This document shows, in pieces, positions 46,331 to 58,427 of a stretch of DNA of 64,000 nt. Source of the DNA: Panicum virgatum (lineage: Eukaryota > Streptophyta > Magnoliopsida > Poales > Poaceae); the NCBI RefSeq assembly GCF_016808335.1, contig NC_053145.1:26626001-26690000 (forward strand), read 5' to 3'. Both the position numbers and the translations under genes were made by a program. The first letter of the stretch is position 1; every line of letters begins with the position of its first letter. The notes below the pieces were generated by a model. The model was not told the origin of the DNA, searched no databases, and was given only the letters and a program-made list of their open reading frames with translations.

Positions 46331-47068
46331 ATGGATTTTCCAATGGATGCAACTAAGTTACAAGAGACGATTGAACAAGCTATGATCAACTGGTCTAATA
46401 GCCTGGCGGACACGGCAATTAATACAGTACACTGTGTGGTTTGAGGCGGTTATCAATATTATGCATCGGCTCTGCAGCCGATGGCTTGTCAACAAGTCTA
46501 CATGGGATCGCGCTATCAACAGCCGGAATACTCGGCTAATGCAGCAGCTTGGACCGGATCCCAGGCGAGGGTCCAGTATTATGAACAAACATCGGTTCCT
46601 CAGCCGATGATTTTTCAGCCGCAGTTTACACCTCAAGAATCACAGCTGGCGGTCCCTCCTCAACAGTCAATCGTTCAACTTCAGCAGCCAATGAATATAC
46701 CGCAGCCAATTGATCATCAATGTGCTGTAGCACAACCACAATTGGCAACGGATTAGCAGGGCCAATTGGCTATTGGGCGAGAAGACGTTGAATTAGAAGA
46801 AATTTCAGCCGATGATAAGGACAAGGTTAAGATTGACTCGATCTTATGCCCATGCATCGGAAAGGAATATGAGAAGTACGAGATCAGTAGAGCCGACAAG
46901 ACACAATCCGCTATCAAGATGGAGATTAGCGTGCAACCTATTCCAGGATACGTACTTGAAGTCAATGGCCAGAAAAAGACACCTCTAGCATTGACATATG
47001 AAGAGGCTAAGGAATTAGTGGCTGTTGATCGGAAGATTGCAAAGGCAGGGAAGAAGATGATTTCTTAG
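46331..47068 (+). pseudogene. Gln/Pro-rich gag-like frame of element C
   Basis: One reading frame starts MDFPMDATKLQETIEQAM and runs to 47066-47068, with internal stops at 46442-46444 (TGA) and 46754-46756 (TAG). The middle is rich in Gln and Pro (QPQFTPQESQLAVPPQQS); the end is Lys/Glu/Asp-rich (ISADDKDKVKIDSI..VQPIPGYVLEVNGQKK). No zinc knuckle or catalytic motif is seen. Position directly after the PBS suggests a gag remnant. Confidence 0.5.
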
Positions 47069-50000
47069 ATTATTTACTCGCTGCCCGGACGTATTGCCCA
47101 GGAGTCTCGGCTGCTTGGATATTATTTTCCATGGGAGCCAGGTGATCAAAAACTCAAAAATATTGCCTAGAAAGATCGGCCATTTGGAGTTTATTTTCTA
47201 TGGGATCCAGGTGGACAAAAGATGCATATGTAATTTTAAAAAGGAGACCATCTGGTCCAAGTTGATTGTTCTCACACATAAGAATGGCCGATGGGGAAAA
47301 GAGCTGATAATCGGCTACAACCGCTTCAGTTATTGGTGTCAAAGGCCGATGGAATTATCCAGGGCTGGACACAAAGTGGTATATATATATTTAAAGAATT
47401 ATTCATTCTGATCATAGAGCAGCTAAAAGATTTGCTACATCCTGGATATTAAAGCTGATACGCTATTTTATTGCTGAGAGAAGCCGATTTCATTAGGAAT
47501 AAAAAAAGGGACTTATCCGGCCAGCAGCCATACGAAGTGCATCCTATATCGTATCAGCTGATTATCTACTGAGCCGATATTGAAAGATATCGGCTAATGA
47601 CCACATCCTGATCGGCTGAATGTTTGGAGCCGATATAGATATTTTTAAAGTGGCATCGATGGCTATTTCTCTAAAGCCAGTGAATGGTTAGCTTAATCAG
47701 CAGTGTTTGGCATACACAAGAAGGCTGCTGTGTTCTCATCTTGGCTTCACATCGGTTGGTGCATTAAGCTCAGCATCGGCGCTGCACTGTCCATCCTGTT
47801 TGCCGAAGTTCCGGGAGGCCAGGATATAAAGCTATAGTCAGCATCCCCGAAGGCATCGGCAGTGAAGGCTGATGAGGTATGTCTCTATCGGTTGCATGTT
47901 ACTCAAGGGAAGACCATAATCAAAGGATGGACTGGAAAGTAGCAATCCTATCGAAGATTTGTGGCTGATGAAATATTCGAGAAGTTTGTATGTGAAGACA
48001 GCCAGGGAAATAATTCATCGGCCGTCCTGTTTGACCATCGGCTGGTAAGCAAACATGTGCATTCATTACAAGCCGACGGCCTTGCGTGTGACTATACAGC
48101 CGATGTGCAAAAGTAAAGATGACTGTCAGCTGCAGAAGAGTTTTACTAGTCTATCGGCTTTGGAAATTTCTACCATTGACTTCCTTGATCAGGATTTCAT
48201 CGTCATCAATCAGTTGCTATCCTGTTCCAATTTTCTTACCTACGATTTGCGGCCAATGACAGACCAACTGATGAAGCCGCATGGTCTTATATGAATAACT
48301 AGCTTTGTGATTGACGGAGGTGGAAAAGGTCGAATGGGATCCAATCATCAAGTATTTATATCTGCGGATCAAGCAATAACAATGCCGATAGAGTCATAAT
48401 GGCAGAAGAGCATGGATGTATCGGTTGCACTTTTGAAAGTGGGATTAACCAACTCAGAAGATTCATTTGTGTAATCAAATTGGCAACATGTGCTTTAGTT
48501 GTTAGCAGTTGTAGCCAATGGTTGCCAAAAGGGTTCCTACGTTTGGGATATTGAAGCCGATATATTATTTTATTGAGAACAGCTTTCTTGGAGTTTATCA
48601 TTGGCTATTCTCTATATGTTACAATGGAGTTGTCAGAAGAGAGGAAGCTTAGTCTGATCGGCTTTTGATGAGCAAGCTCTCGTCGATTAATGAAATGCCC
48701 TGTTATTAATATATAATATGTTAAGCCGATCAGCTGGCAGAATTAGCCAAAGGAGAAAGAGATATATAATTGGTCATCTACCAAGCCGATAGTTATTTTT
48801 CCTTGGTTAAGACAATGATTATTTCTGCTGATTCACTCGATGGTTTAAAGCTGATGAAATGTTCCAATTGGCTAATTACAAATCTGTTGAGTCTGGAAAT
48901 ATCAGCTGATTGGTTTTGATGTTAAAAAGCTGGCAAGGTTAATCAGATGCAGCTGATGGTTTCAGAAGACATGAGAGATCAATTAGCCATATTCCTGTCA
49001 TCAGCTGACATAATAGGACAGAAGGTCACGGTTGAGTTATGTAAACATAGCTTGAGTATTTTTCGGCTTGGTAATTGATAACGTGATGGTGGGATATTTT
49101 AAATGACCGATGGACTCACTGGTTGCCGTTTGAGAAGTATCGGCCCATGAAGAATATTGAGCCGATGAAGAGGATGATATAAAGAATTTGCTGTTAGGCT
49201 AATGCTGACATCATTATTGGCAGCCGATGAAGTTACTATTGTGTCAGGTGATCATACAGTTTGTCTCTGTTGGCTAACGACGAAATATGTACAAGGGCAG
49301 AGGGTTTGTAGCATACGAATTTATTTGAGCTGCATGAAGAAATTTGGAAGAACAAATCGATTATCTGTTGTCCAGGAACCAGCTGATAGAGGAAAATATA
49401 CAACTGATATATTTCAAGGATTGTTTGCTAAAGCCAGTCAAAAACTCAAGATTGATGCATCGGCTATTTCGAGATGGCTGACAGAGTCTGTTGATTGGTA
49501 TTTGTTGATATCTGTCACCTCTGGATTATTTTAAACTGCCTGTTTGGAGATTTTGAGCTGGTGTTTTGGAGAGCCGATGCCAATGTCAATCGGCTGCATG
49601 GCGTAAAGAGCCGATGGCAATGTCCAATGTGGACGGCATTATTCCTGATTGCCAATAGAGGCTTAATTTCTTTGTGATGCCTTGAGGTCAAGGATGGACA
49701 CGTAGGCTGTTTATGAGCTTGTCTCGGATGTGCCAGTCGGCTGGATGATTATTTAATTCAGCTAGTTAAAGTGATCAAAACATTGAAGTCTGGCTGTTTA
49801 AATACATGACCAGCCGATAGGAATATGACACGGATGTACGCAAGGATCTGACATGCCAAGTTCAAATGCCAAGATTAATCCGAAGGGGCTCGAGGTTCAG
49901 AAGATTGTTTCTCATATGCAAAAATATCCCTGTGTTAATAAGGCATTCTATTGGTTGGTATTCTAGAACAGGTGTAATACAATGTTAGCCACCAATATGA

Positions 50001-50880
50001 TGTTGACAGTCCCTGCAGATCAACATGGCCAGTATTTGAGGTACCTGTTGAGTATAGTTCTGGAGGGATATTGGCTTGAAAAAATTAGTGATCAATTCAG
50101 AAGTTACGGCCTAATTAGAGTATTATAAAGATAATGGTCCGAACAAGAACAGCCAATGGAGGGATAGCCGATCTATTTTTCGGCTAACTATTGCAGGGTG
50201 AGCTGATAAGATACAACCAATATATCGGCCACACCAGTGTTTATCCTCGGTGTTCCTGAGAGTGGGCGGTAGCCAATCCTGTGACCATTGGCACTAATGC
50301 TGGACATCTCTATATGTTAAGAAGAGCCTGAAGGTCACAAACATGCAGCTAGAGATCTATATGACCGTCCTCAAGCCAAACTTCAGGAATTGGCTTGCAG
50401 AGATAATTGAGCTGATCAAAAAAATTAAAAAGCGCAACAGTTGCATGGACAGCCGAAAGAATAGCTCTCGAATTCTTTAATCGGCTACTATTCTTTTTGT
50501 GTGATGATAGTCGATGAAATAGATTAAAGGATGATAGCCGATAGAAGTGTCTGGCCTGCAATCAAATCGGCTACTGAAGGAGCATAAAGTCTTGCACCTG
50601 ACATGCAAGCGAAGTCATCTGATGGGATTATCTGCTGGATTGGCACCTATTACCTGGCCAAGCAATTATCATACTGCTCGTGATCCAGATCGATGAAAAA
50701 TACCCGAGAAGACATGAACACATGGTAAATACAAATATACAGCCCATGATTACTGAGCATCAAGAATTGACAATCACAAGACTATAATGCTGTCACCCTA
50801 CTATACTGGTATGATCAAATAAACCTTACTTCTTACTGCAAAAATACTTGGGGTTTTTATTTTGTGAAAAAATAAAAATA
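47069..50880 (+). other. element C non-coding interior rich in GCCGAT/ATCGGC
   Basis: By hand I count about 17 GCCGAT and 16 ATCGGC between 47160 and 50580, some twentyfold above chance. Many sit in AGCCGATA or ATCGGCTA contexts. Predicted ORFs here are short and unsupported. Confidence 0.7.
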
Positions 50881-50924
50881 GCTTAGCTCCTCAATGACAT
50901 GATAAATTCCTACCAGAGCCATAT

Positions 50925-51450
50925 GTTGACATATCTTTGGAAATCTTTTACATATGCTACTTGTGGTTGCATTGAGTATTGTCAAACTATTTGTGACCCT
51001 TGTGAGATTCATTTCATACTTTTGAGATCAAGATCATGTAGACTCCACATATGTTTCCATTCCTGGGTATTCTAGATATTGGTTTTCATCACTGTTGTTT
51101 TATCTAGATTCACCTACCTGGCCACTCATATGCTGACTTCTACAATTGAAGTTACGCAAAAAACATGCCTCCCATTCACCAAAAATGCTCCATCCCTTTG
51201 GCATGACTCTTCATATTGTAAAAAGAATATGGGCTATACCAAAGAAAAAACAGAAAAAAAAATATCCGCGCCCAAGAAGCATGGGAAAAAAGAAAAAGAA
51301 AAAAGAAAGATAGCTCATATCTCAAAATAAAAGATAGAGTCATGCAGAAAGGGGTACGAGTTTCATCCAGAAGAATTCCACACACATGCACATCTTGATA
51401 TGATTGTATGACCTATTTTCTCTATTGGATCCGGTTTTTGTCTTTGCAAT
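50925..51450 (+). other. conserved structured 3' block, copy in element C
   Basis: Homologous to D 7540-8070 and E 27950-28520, here on the plus strand. Landmarks: TTGTGACCCTTGTGAGATT, GAGATCAAGATCATG, GGATCCGGTTTTTG. The outer stem pairs 51227-51237 (ATATGGGCTAT) with 51310-51320 (ATAGCTCATAT), ten canonical pairs and one G-U. Inside, CCCAAGAAGCATGGG forms a short hairpin among A/G-rich tracts. Confidence 0.62.
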
Positions 51451-51837
51451 ATATGCGAAACATGTATGCTTCTTTTTTATTCCCTGTCCTTAGCTCCACC
51501 AAAAAGCCTTATTAGAAATAGAGAGGAAAGAGGCGACCCAATGTCTTGGTGAGGAATCATACACATTGAGCGATCTGAGAGAATCATTTGGGGAGCAAAG
51601 TTTTGTTTTGATTTTAAAAAATCTTTTGAAGACTCAAGGTATTTAGCAGGAAGAGTATGGTTGACTTGATTCTTTATGTTTGCTTTGAAAATTTGTAATA
51701 AAGAAACTTGAAGGAAGACATCGGCTATGAAAGAGCAACATCAAAAAAGCCGAGGTCTCTTGTCCATGAAGTAATTGAGCAGATTGAGACATTGGATTTA
51801 CAGAGTTTCGAAGCATGAAGCCTTCATACTACGAAAC

Positions 51838-51858
51838 GGGGGGGGGGGGGGGGGCTTG
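51838..51858 (+). other. element C polypurine tract (G17)
   Basis: Seventeen G residues (51838-51854) then CTTG before the LTR start TGTTGACACC. The length of the G run may vary by replication or sequencing error. Confidence 0.8.
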
Positions 51859-53329
51859 TGTTGACACCAGATTTTGGTAAATCCGATGTAATCTGAATCG
51901 TGAAGCAATCAACTGTCTATGTACTTGGACAAGAGTATCAATGTGGAAGCCGATATGCATTGGTAGTTGCCAGTGGAGCTTACAGCATGCAAGTATGTGA
52001 AGGCAAAGGGAGAAAGCTAATAAGGCTTGCATACATATGCGTGGCTATATCTGTGAATGATCTTCATTAATCAAATGAGATTAGCATCATGGCCGGATTA
52101 TTTTACATGATAATGGAGGAGAGTCAGATGGGAAATCAAATATGCATGCGTCCATTGACTTATGTTACAGATGGCGTAGGAATTATTCGGCTAATCTGGC
52201 CGGGTAATATTAGCATGCAAAATAAAGGAAGCAAACTTCCTGTGTGAGGGGCCGGAAAGGAATGAATGCACGTGCATGTATCGACAAACAAGAGGCAAGG
52301 CTCCCGCATGCTGGTTTCCATAATTAATACGGGTGATGATTTGATTAAAATAAAGGAAAGAGAGGCTACGGCTTGGATGAATGGCCCATGTGAGGAGTCT
52401 GGTTAATCACGCATGTGAGATTGCCTTATTGTGGACGGATCGGCGAGGATGCTTCATTTGCAAGGATTCTGTAGAAAGGAAATCAGAGTCCATGTATCTT
52501 AGTATTAGTTTGTTTAGATATTTCTTTTTTAGCAAGTTTGTTATGGCGTGACTGGCTAGATTGTCTAGGCTATAAATATGTACTCCCATCTATTGTGAAA
52601 GGTTTGTCACACGACTAATAAACAAACCCTACTTTTTTTCTTGCAATTTACTTCTCTGTCGGCGGCTTCGCTATTTTCTTTTCTCAGCGAGCTCTTTCAA
52701 ATTGATCAAGGATGCCTCACATTCGAGCGACTTGATCTGCTGGTAAGTTTTCATTTACCGAATAAATCTGAGCTTTCGCTTCCGGGCGCATCGCTGTTGC
52801 TTCGTTCAGATCTATTCAAAAATTATCGAATTCATCTAGGCTTTGATCTCTGGCGCATCGCTATTTTCTCGTCTAGATTTATTCACAATTCATCCGGCTT
52901 AGCAATCTGTTTAATCAGGTATCAGTTCCTTTGTTGTAGCGTTAGATCTTGAAAAGCTGATTAGATCGATTATAAGCTTAGCTTTGTTCAGATCCACACA
53001 TTCATGGGTTTGTGCATTGTTATCTGGCACGTGTCGGCTTCAGATATAGCCGTCAGTTGCTACCTATATTGGCAGCTTCTTGCCGATATCCCGAGATCGC
53101 TTTTAATACTTGTTTATCCCGTTCGATCTGTCGTTTTCTGTATCGGCAGCTCATTGCCGATACGCTGCGTGAGGGTTAATCGGAAATCCAACCGATACAC
53201 CCTTGAATTTAACGTTTGCCTTGTTTCCTTGTCAATCAACAGGTCAGATTGACTGGCACGCTTGTTTTGTATTCTGAAGCTTGGCGAACAGTGTCTTCAG
53301 ATTCCAATGTATTGATTTTTGCGTCAACA
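51859..53329 (+). repeat. element C 3' LTR
   Basis: Starts TGTTGACACCAG and ends GCGTCAACA, 1471 bp. It is followed at once by element E gag sequence (CGAGGATCTC). Confidence 0.92.
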
Positions 53330-53707
53330 CGAGGATCTCTTTTCGTTGGGAAGCAATGCGAGAAATCGGGAAGAACGCAAGACAGAACCTGTCTCTTAGC
53401 TCTTCCCATTCTCTGTTTACCTTCTCTATGTTATGGGTGTACCATTGTTTTGCTCTCTCAGCAAGGGAGAAAGGAAACAACTTCCACCGAAGTGTTTCTT
53501 GTTACATGCCTGCGATTGAAAGACATGAGCACAGCTGCTCGAACTCTCGTAGGTGGTGGTAGGGGTTTTCATCATCAAAACCCGAGAATGGCGATGAAGC
53601 CAGGGCGGAGCTCAAAGCTGAAAGCTGTGATTGGCTTCGAAGATTGTGGTGGCTCTTCGAAGATTTAGGAGCAGAAAGGTTTTGGATAGAGAGGAAAGAA
53701 TAAGAAA
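53330..53707 (-). pseudogene. gag: gag N-terminal part and leader of element E
   Basis: The minus strand encodes the Athila gag segment LFPFSLAERAKQWYTHNIEK followed by EELRDRFCLAFFPISR and IASQRKEIL, where LTR C cuts in. Upstream it reads GFDDENPYHHLREFEQLCS with an in-frame TAA at 53512-53514. The remaining gag lies at 34266-34284 and 31187-32830. Confidence 0.82.
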
Positions 53708-54576
53708 CACTACAAGAAATCCTTTAATCCATGACGATTTATTTGTGATATTTACGAAAGCCGTCATAAACAAATAGGATCTATGACAATTTATGAATTT
53801 TCATCACAGATTCGCAAATAGCCCATACGGGCTCTAATTTGGGCCCAGTTTCTGTGACAAACCTCTGAAAACGTCATAGAATGAAAATAAAAATCGTCAC
53901 GAATCAACCTTGAGCCTAATTACTATGATTAATCTCTATAACCCTCAAAAAGTGAAAAAAGAAATCGTCATTAATTCATACTCCATTTCTTAGTATGTAT
54001 TTAATGCCAATTATGGATCAATAGCATGTACAAGTAATCTCATATGAAGTTTGGTGAAATACTTTCAAATGTAAGTGAAAATAATTAAATGCGAAGCAAA
54101 TTTGGAACCTTGAATTTTAAATTCAATAATTTTCCATACAAATGTTCCAGATGAAATACCTTGTTGTAGATAATTTTATAAGGAGCACACCTTGAATGTT
54201 TGCTGACTTTTTAAGGTAGTTTGGTTGCCCTAAAAATTTAAATTATTTGAAAAGTACCTCTCTTCAAAATTCAATTCTATGAGTTTTTTATCTTTAAAAC
54301 TACCATTTCCATGCAAGACAGGTTATACATTCTCATTTTAGGTTACCATCAAATTTTACAATTTTTAGGCACGATTTATTATTAATTTCGCAATTTTGAA
54401 ATTTTGCTTCTCTCTAAAATCTGAAAATTATGAAAAAAGGCCACTTTCTTGCTACGGCCGACGCGGCCCAGACTCAGCCCAGTTCGTCGTGGTTTTTTTT
54501 CCTAGGACCAACCACTATGTCTGTCTGGCCCTAGGGAAAAATAAATCTGGGCGTTCAAAACAATTTGGCATATCCA

Positions 54577-54630
54577 ACAATCGAACTCCAGACCACACGC
54601 TGAGGATCCAGCAGCACTACCACCGCACCA
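54577..54630 (-). ncRNA. tRNA-like A/B boxes, first copy, in element J
   Basis: On the minus strand TGGTGCGGTGG (54620-54630) fits an A box and AGTTCGATTGT (54577-54587) is a weak B box. Not a full tRNA. Confidence 0.45.
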
Positions 54631-54713
54631 AATATGTGCACAATAGACGCACGTTACAATTTTTTGGGCTCAAATAATAAGAATAAAAGGAATTAATAAA
54701 ATGGTTGGCAAGC

Positions 54714-54767
54714 GGACTCGAACCCGAGACCTAGCGCATCGACGAAACATCCATTACCACTGCACCA
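54714..54767 (-). ncRNA. tRNA-like A/B boxes, second copy, in element J
   Basis: On the minus strand TGGTGCAGTGG (54757-54767) and GGTTCGAGTCC (54714-54724) match both Pol III consensus boxes, with about 32 bases between them. The surrounding bases do not fold into a clear acceptor stem by eye, so a pseudo-tRNA or tRNA-derived segment is the best description. Confidence 0.6.
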
Positions 54768-54779
54768 TTGGACGATTTG

Positions 54780-55680
54780 TTGTTGTTGACGGTATTAAAT
54801 TTACTTAAACAAAGTCCACGTTACTTAAAAAAAACTCCACGTGAACTGAGATGAAGAACAGTACATGTGTGACTCATTTTCTCTTTTTAATCCAGAATTA
54901 AAATTTGTAGTTGGTATTTATACCTCATAACAACTCCAAATCCGATGCTTTTTTCTGAATTTTTCTAAAAGCGTGATCTTTCATTTAATGCCATTTGTTT
55001 ATGTAAATTGCTATTTACTGGATAATTTTCATATGGCTTATTTTTACACCTAAGTAGACAATAGAAAAAAGCATATTTTTTATAACAATTGATAATGTAA
55101 CTTCACATTCTCTAATGTTATGGTAAATCTAAGGTTGTGTCCAAATTTGAAGTTCATACAAGTTCAAAAAAGTTATATGGTACTTAAATCTCAAAGTTTG
55201 AGTTGAGTTGTAAGAAACAATATTAGAGATGTATCCATTTGTGAACAATGTATTGTCTTATTTTAGTAAAATCATGTAAGTTTTTTATGGATAGAATGTG
55301 GATCAAAAATATATTGTCACGTCAATTTTTAGAATTTTTCAACCAACTTTACATATTATTGCAATTATTGTGTAATAACTTGGAGATAGAAGTTTGAATT
55401 GTCCCTAGAAGATAATTAAATTTTCCATCTATCTCCAATACATGCACTAGACTTGAACATATGAGACTGAATATAATTTTTTCTATAATTTTCTAAATTG
55501 TTTTAGAGGTATATAGTTCAACTTGGAATTACTTTCGAAAAGCACATAGAAATTCATGCGTGTCAACTTAAATGTTGTTTAATATATGTAAAAAATAAGT
55601 TGGTGTATCCAAGATAATTATTTTATATATTACTTCACAAAAGTGCAATAAAATCAAAAAAGAAAAAGAAAAATGTTATG
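54780..55680. other. element J AT-rich interior
   Basis: No ORF or repeat structure that I can support. Confidence 0.5.
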
Positions 55681-55765
55681 CAAACCAGGCCCATTTCAGC
55701 CCATATGGCCCAACTGTTTCTAACCGTCCATCTCCGACCCAATGGCTCCAATCGCTCTCCAATGA

Positions 55766-57596
55766 TATAAAAGCAGCGAAACCCTAACCCCTCCTCTCCA
55801 CACTCAGATCCCCTCCCTCCAGCCGTCTTTCCTCGCCGCCCCTCCCTCCTCGTGCGATCTCCTCTCCGGCTCCGCGCCGCGCCGCTCCTATCCCCTATCC
55901 CCGTGCGCTGGCCACTCCGCTCCCAGGGCTGCAAGTGGGCCACCGTGGCCGCATCTCGCCTGCTCCCCGAGCGTGTGCTCCATGCCGTGGTAGGCACTGC
56001 CGCAGGCCCAACCGCCCTGTGCGCCGCTCGCTGTAGAGGAGGGCGCTGCTGCGGGAGGCGCCGGTCCTCTGCACCGCGCCAGTCCTCATCTAGGGAGGAC
56101 GCGCCGTGCGCGGGCCGTGGCATGCGCGGTGCGGCAGCGGCGCTCCCAACCCCATCGGTTCCAGTGATGGCAGCCCCAACATCGATGGGAGCATGAGGTG
56201 AGGTCGCTGCGCGACACCCGGCGACAGGGATAGGGACGCGTCAAGACCTCCACCGCGCTCTCCTCCTTCGGATGCGAGGTCCTTCCCTGTCTTGCACCTG
56301 CCTCCCTGCCCCGCTCGATTCCTTTTTTGTTGCCCCCTTTTTTTCATCTGCTATACATCTAATTTGAATGGTTGCCTAAATATTTTGGGTGCCGAGGCAC
56401 CACTCCATGGATTGGTTCAAGGGTTCAGGTCTGTGCGGGTGGGTTCCAAATTTCTTGTAATCAATAGCTGAGTCTGTTTTTTGTCCTTTATTTGTTCATG
56501 CTTGACCTGATAGGCCATGCCCTGTTCGTGCTTGATCTGTTAGTGTAGGTCTTGATCTCTTAGTCGAATGTCCAGGGTGCTCGATCTGTTGGCGTTAAGT
56601 GTAATAACATGTAGCAAGCTGCCTTTGATTTAGTTCAATAGCTAGCGCAGCAGTAAGCAGCAAGGTAAACAACTTATTTTCAGCTCTACTTGCTTGTCGT
56701 TCTTCTTTTTGGTCGATGGCAGCAGTAGCAAACAAATAAAGTGATGTTCTAGTATATGCTCATGTTCGTATAGCTATAGTTGCTGTTCACTTAGCTTCCT
56801 CCCTGCTTGTGTCTCTTTTGGTGCTAATCCTTATGTAACACATGCTAATTAACTAAAGAAACTATAAATCTGATATATGATTTTTTTTCAAATATTAAAT
56901 ATTGACTTTTTAAATACAGCCAAAACTTTTTCATAGATGCAGAGCCTGCTGATGGGTGCAAGCTTCTTTGTCGGTGCCTTCTCTAGCTTCTAGGAAGAGG
57001 AAGTTATTCATCTCACTACTCATTGCTGTTGTCCTCACCTCTGACTCTGGTCTTTCTTTACTTTTGGTGTGCATGTTCTGTTGCTGGTGGAACCAAATCC
57101 TGGATCCTGGAGCTTCATCCAGTAAGTGTTGCATTGCCTTTTCTAATATACCATGCTTGTGTTATCTGATACATATCATGCTTGTGTTATCCTGGATCCT
57201 GGAGCTTCATCCAGGTGGAGAGAAGAACAAATTCTGAGCTCCGATCGATCGTCAACAACCAGCGTGAAGAAATGGATGGTTTGTCAAAGCAAGTCCAGGA
57301 AACAGAACAAGCACGGATCAAAGACCAAGAGGAGAATTGGAAGAAGCAAGCTGAGATGGAGAAGAAAGTTGAGCTTCTGCTTTCGCCAAAATGGAGAAAT
57401 CTCAGCATAAGGTGGTCTGGTAGCTTTTGGGTGAGCTTCATCTTTTGCAGGAAAAACAAACTTTGTTGCTGCAGCTTCATATTTTGTTGGATTGTTACCT
57501 TTTGGTCCAAGTTTAACCAAACTTTGCTACTGCTAGTTCATATTCTTGATGAAATTGAACTTCTGTTGTTTCTGGTCCATTGTGTAAAGTCTTAAA
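55766..57596 (+). other. gene-like transcription unit in element J, unknown
   Basis: A TATAAAA box at 55766-55772 precedes AAACCCTAACCCCTCC and a CT-rich leader, as in plant promoters. A GC-rich first exon candidate opens at 55852 (MRSPLRLRAAPLLS..). A later segment (57210-57400) encodes a charged coiled coil (NNQREEMDGLSKQVQ, DQEENWKKQAEMEKKVELL). The piece GTGTTATC..TGGATCCTGGAGC is duplicated near 57095 and 57185. Intron borders were not fixed. It could be a tnpA-like gene of the element or a captured host fragment. Confidence 0.4.
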
Positions 57597-57789
57597 ATTT
57601 ACTAGTTCTGACTGTAATGGAAAAACTGTAAGTCATGCAAACCTTCAAGTCAATTTGGGCTGGAAATGTTACTGTGAATTCTGGATTGAAAATCTTATTC
57701 TTGGGCTGAAATTTTATTAGCTAATAATTAATCTTGGGTTGAATTCAGGCCCAACTTGGTGGCCCACTCTGAATTGGGCCCATCAACTC

Positions 57790-57985
57790 ATGGGCTGTAC
57801 TACTGATGTCACTTGCCATGTCACCTGCCATGTCTAATGCCATGTCACTTGCCAAGTCAGCACCATTTTCCACGTAATTGCCATGTCATTGACCACATCA
57901 ATTGACACGTCATCATTGCTATCCACATCATCGCCAAGTCACCAGCCACGTCATCCACTACGTCATCAATGCATGACATGACAAT
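57790..57985. repeat. element J right subterminal repeats
   Basis: At least ten copies of a variable GCCATGTCAC/CCACGTCATC motif spaced roughly 10-20 bp apart. These are likely transposase-binding repeats. Confidence 0.75.
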
Positions 57986-58263
57986 TGAATTTGTGACGAA
58001 AATTATATTATTTATGATGTTTATTTTTGTCATAGAAAATGGGTTTGGGTTGGGCTTTGGGGGCCCAGGAACATTCTGTGACGTTTTCGAAACGTCATGG
58101 ATCAAGCAATTTATGATGAAAATTTAAGAAACGTCATGAGATGTGATCTGTGACGCTCGATACATGACGTTATTTGAGATTGTCATAGATACTGCTTTAT
58201 GATAGTTTTTTAGTGATCTGTGACAAAATTTAAACGTCATGTATCACCAGATTTTTTGTAGTC

Positions 58264-58353
58264 AAAAGAAAAGGTAAAAGAAAAGATACACGGGCAAACT
58301 AGGTTCGAAGATAACTACAGCAATCGTTCCCCGGTAATGGCGCCATAAATGCT
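58264..58353 (-). other. element E leader and primer binding site
   Basis: After element J the E leader resumes. The minus strand TGGCGCCATTACCGGGGA (58328-58345) is an Athila-type PBS with two changes from the D site, eight bases from the LTR stub at 58354. Confidence 0.75.
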
Positions 58354-58427
58354 TGTTGACATTTCTTAGCACAATCACATGGAATGGGGTTGTTAAGCTC
58401 ATCCCCGGCAACGGCGCCAGAAATGCT
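58354..58427 (-). other. 34-bp LTR stub followed by a second primer binding site
   Basis: Positions 58354-58387 match the end of LTR D (TGTTGACATTTCTTAGCACA..). Then GGTTGTTAAGCTCA leads into a second PBS (minus TGGCGCCGTTGCCGGGGA, 58402-58419), which belongs to LTR G starting at 58428. Two PBS sites thus lie 74 bp apart. Confidence 0.75.

Larger units (their letters stand above)
45181..53329 (+). mobile_element. element C: degenerate non-autonomous Ty3-like retrotransposon
   Basis: It reads rightward: truncated 5' LTR (45181-46286), PBS-like TGGCACATCCGGTGGGAC (46294-46311), a short Gln/Pro-rich gag-like frame (46331-47068), 3.6 kb of non-coding DNA rich in GCCGAT, the conserved structured block, a 17-G polypurine tract (51838-51854) and a full 3' LTR (51859-53329). 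It is inserted in element E gag. No protease, reverse transcriptase or integrase is seen. The left 382 bp of its 5' LTR were lost at the junction with the CACTA block. Confidence 0.85.
53708..58263. mobile_element. CACTA-like element J, 4.56 kb, non-autonomous
   Basis: The left end CACTACAAGAAATC (53708) and right end GATTTTTTGTAGTC (58250-58263, last base changed from G) form the inverted termini. The 3-bp target duplication AAA is perfect (53705-53707 and 58264-58266), and the flanks rejoin element E leader. Subterminal DNA at both ends repeats CGTCAT/ATGACG and TGTGACA. No tnpD-like transposase is present; one plus-strand gene-like unit lies at 55766-57596. Confidence 0.85.
26780..58387 (-). 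mobile_element. element E: Athila-like element split by four nested insertions
   Basis: In sense the pieces are: LTR stub (58354-58387), PBS (58328-58345), leader (58264-58327 and 53595-53707), gag start (53330-53590), gag sliver (34266-34284), rest of gag and protease-like part (31187-32830), 3' region with the structured block, PPT (27543-27556) and LTR. The intruders are CACTA 53708-58263, element C 45181-53329, the CACTA block 34285-45180 and solo LTR 32831-34265. No reverse transcriptase or integrase is seen. About 55-60 bp of gag between 53330 and 34284 are missing. Confidence 0.8.

Noticed and set aside
54714..54767. Functional tRNA gene
   Set aside because: A and B boxes match but no convincing acceptor and anticodon stems could be drawn by eye, and the locus is inside a transposon.
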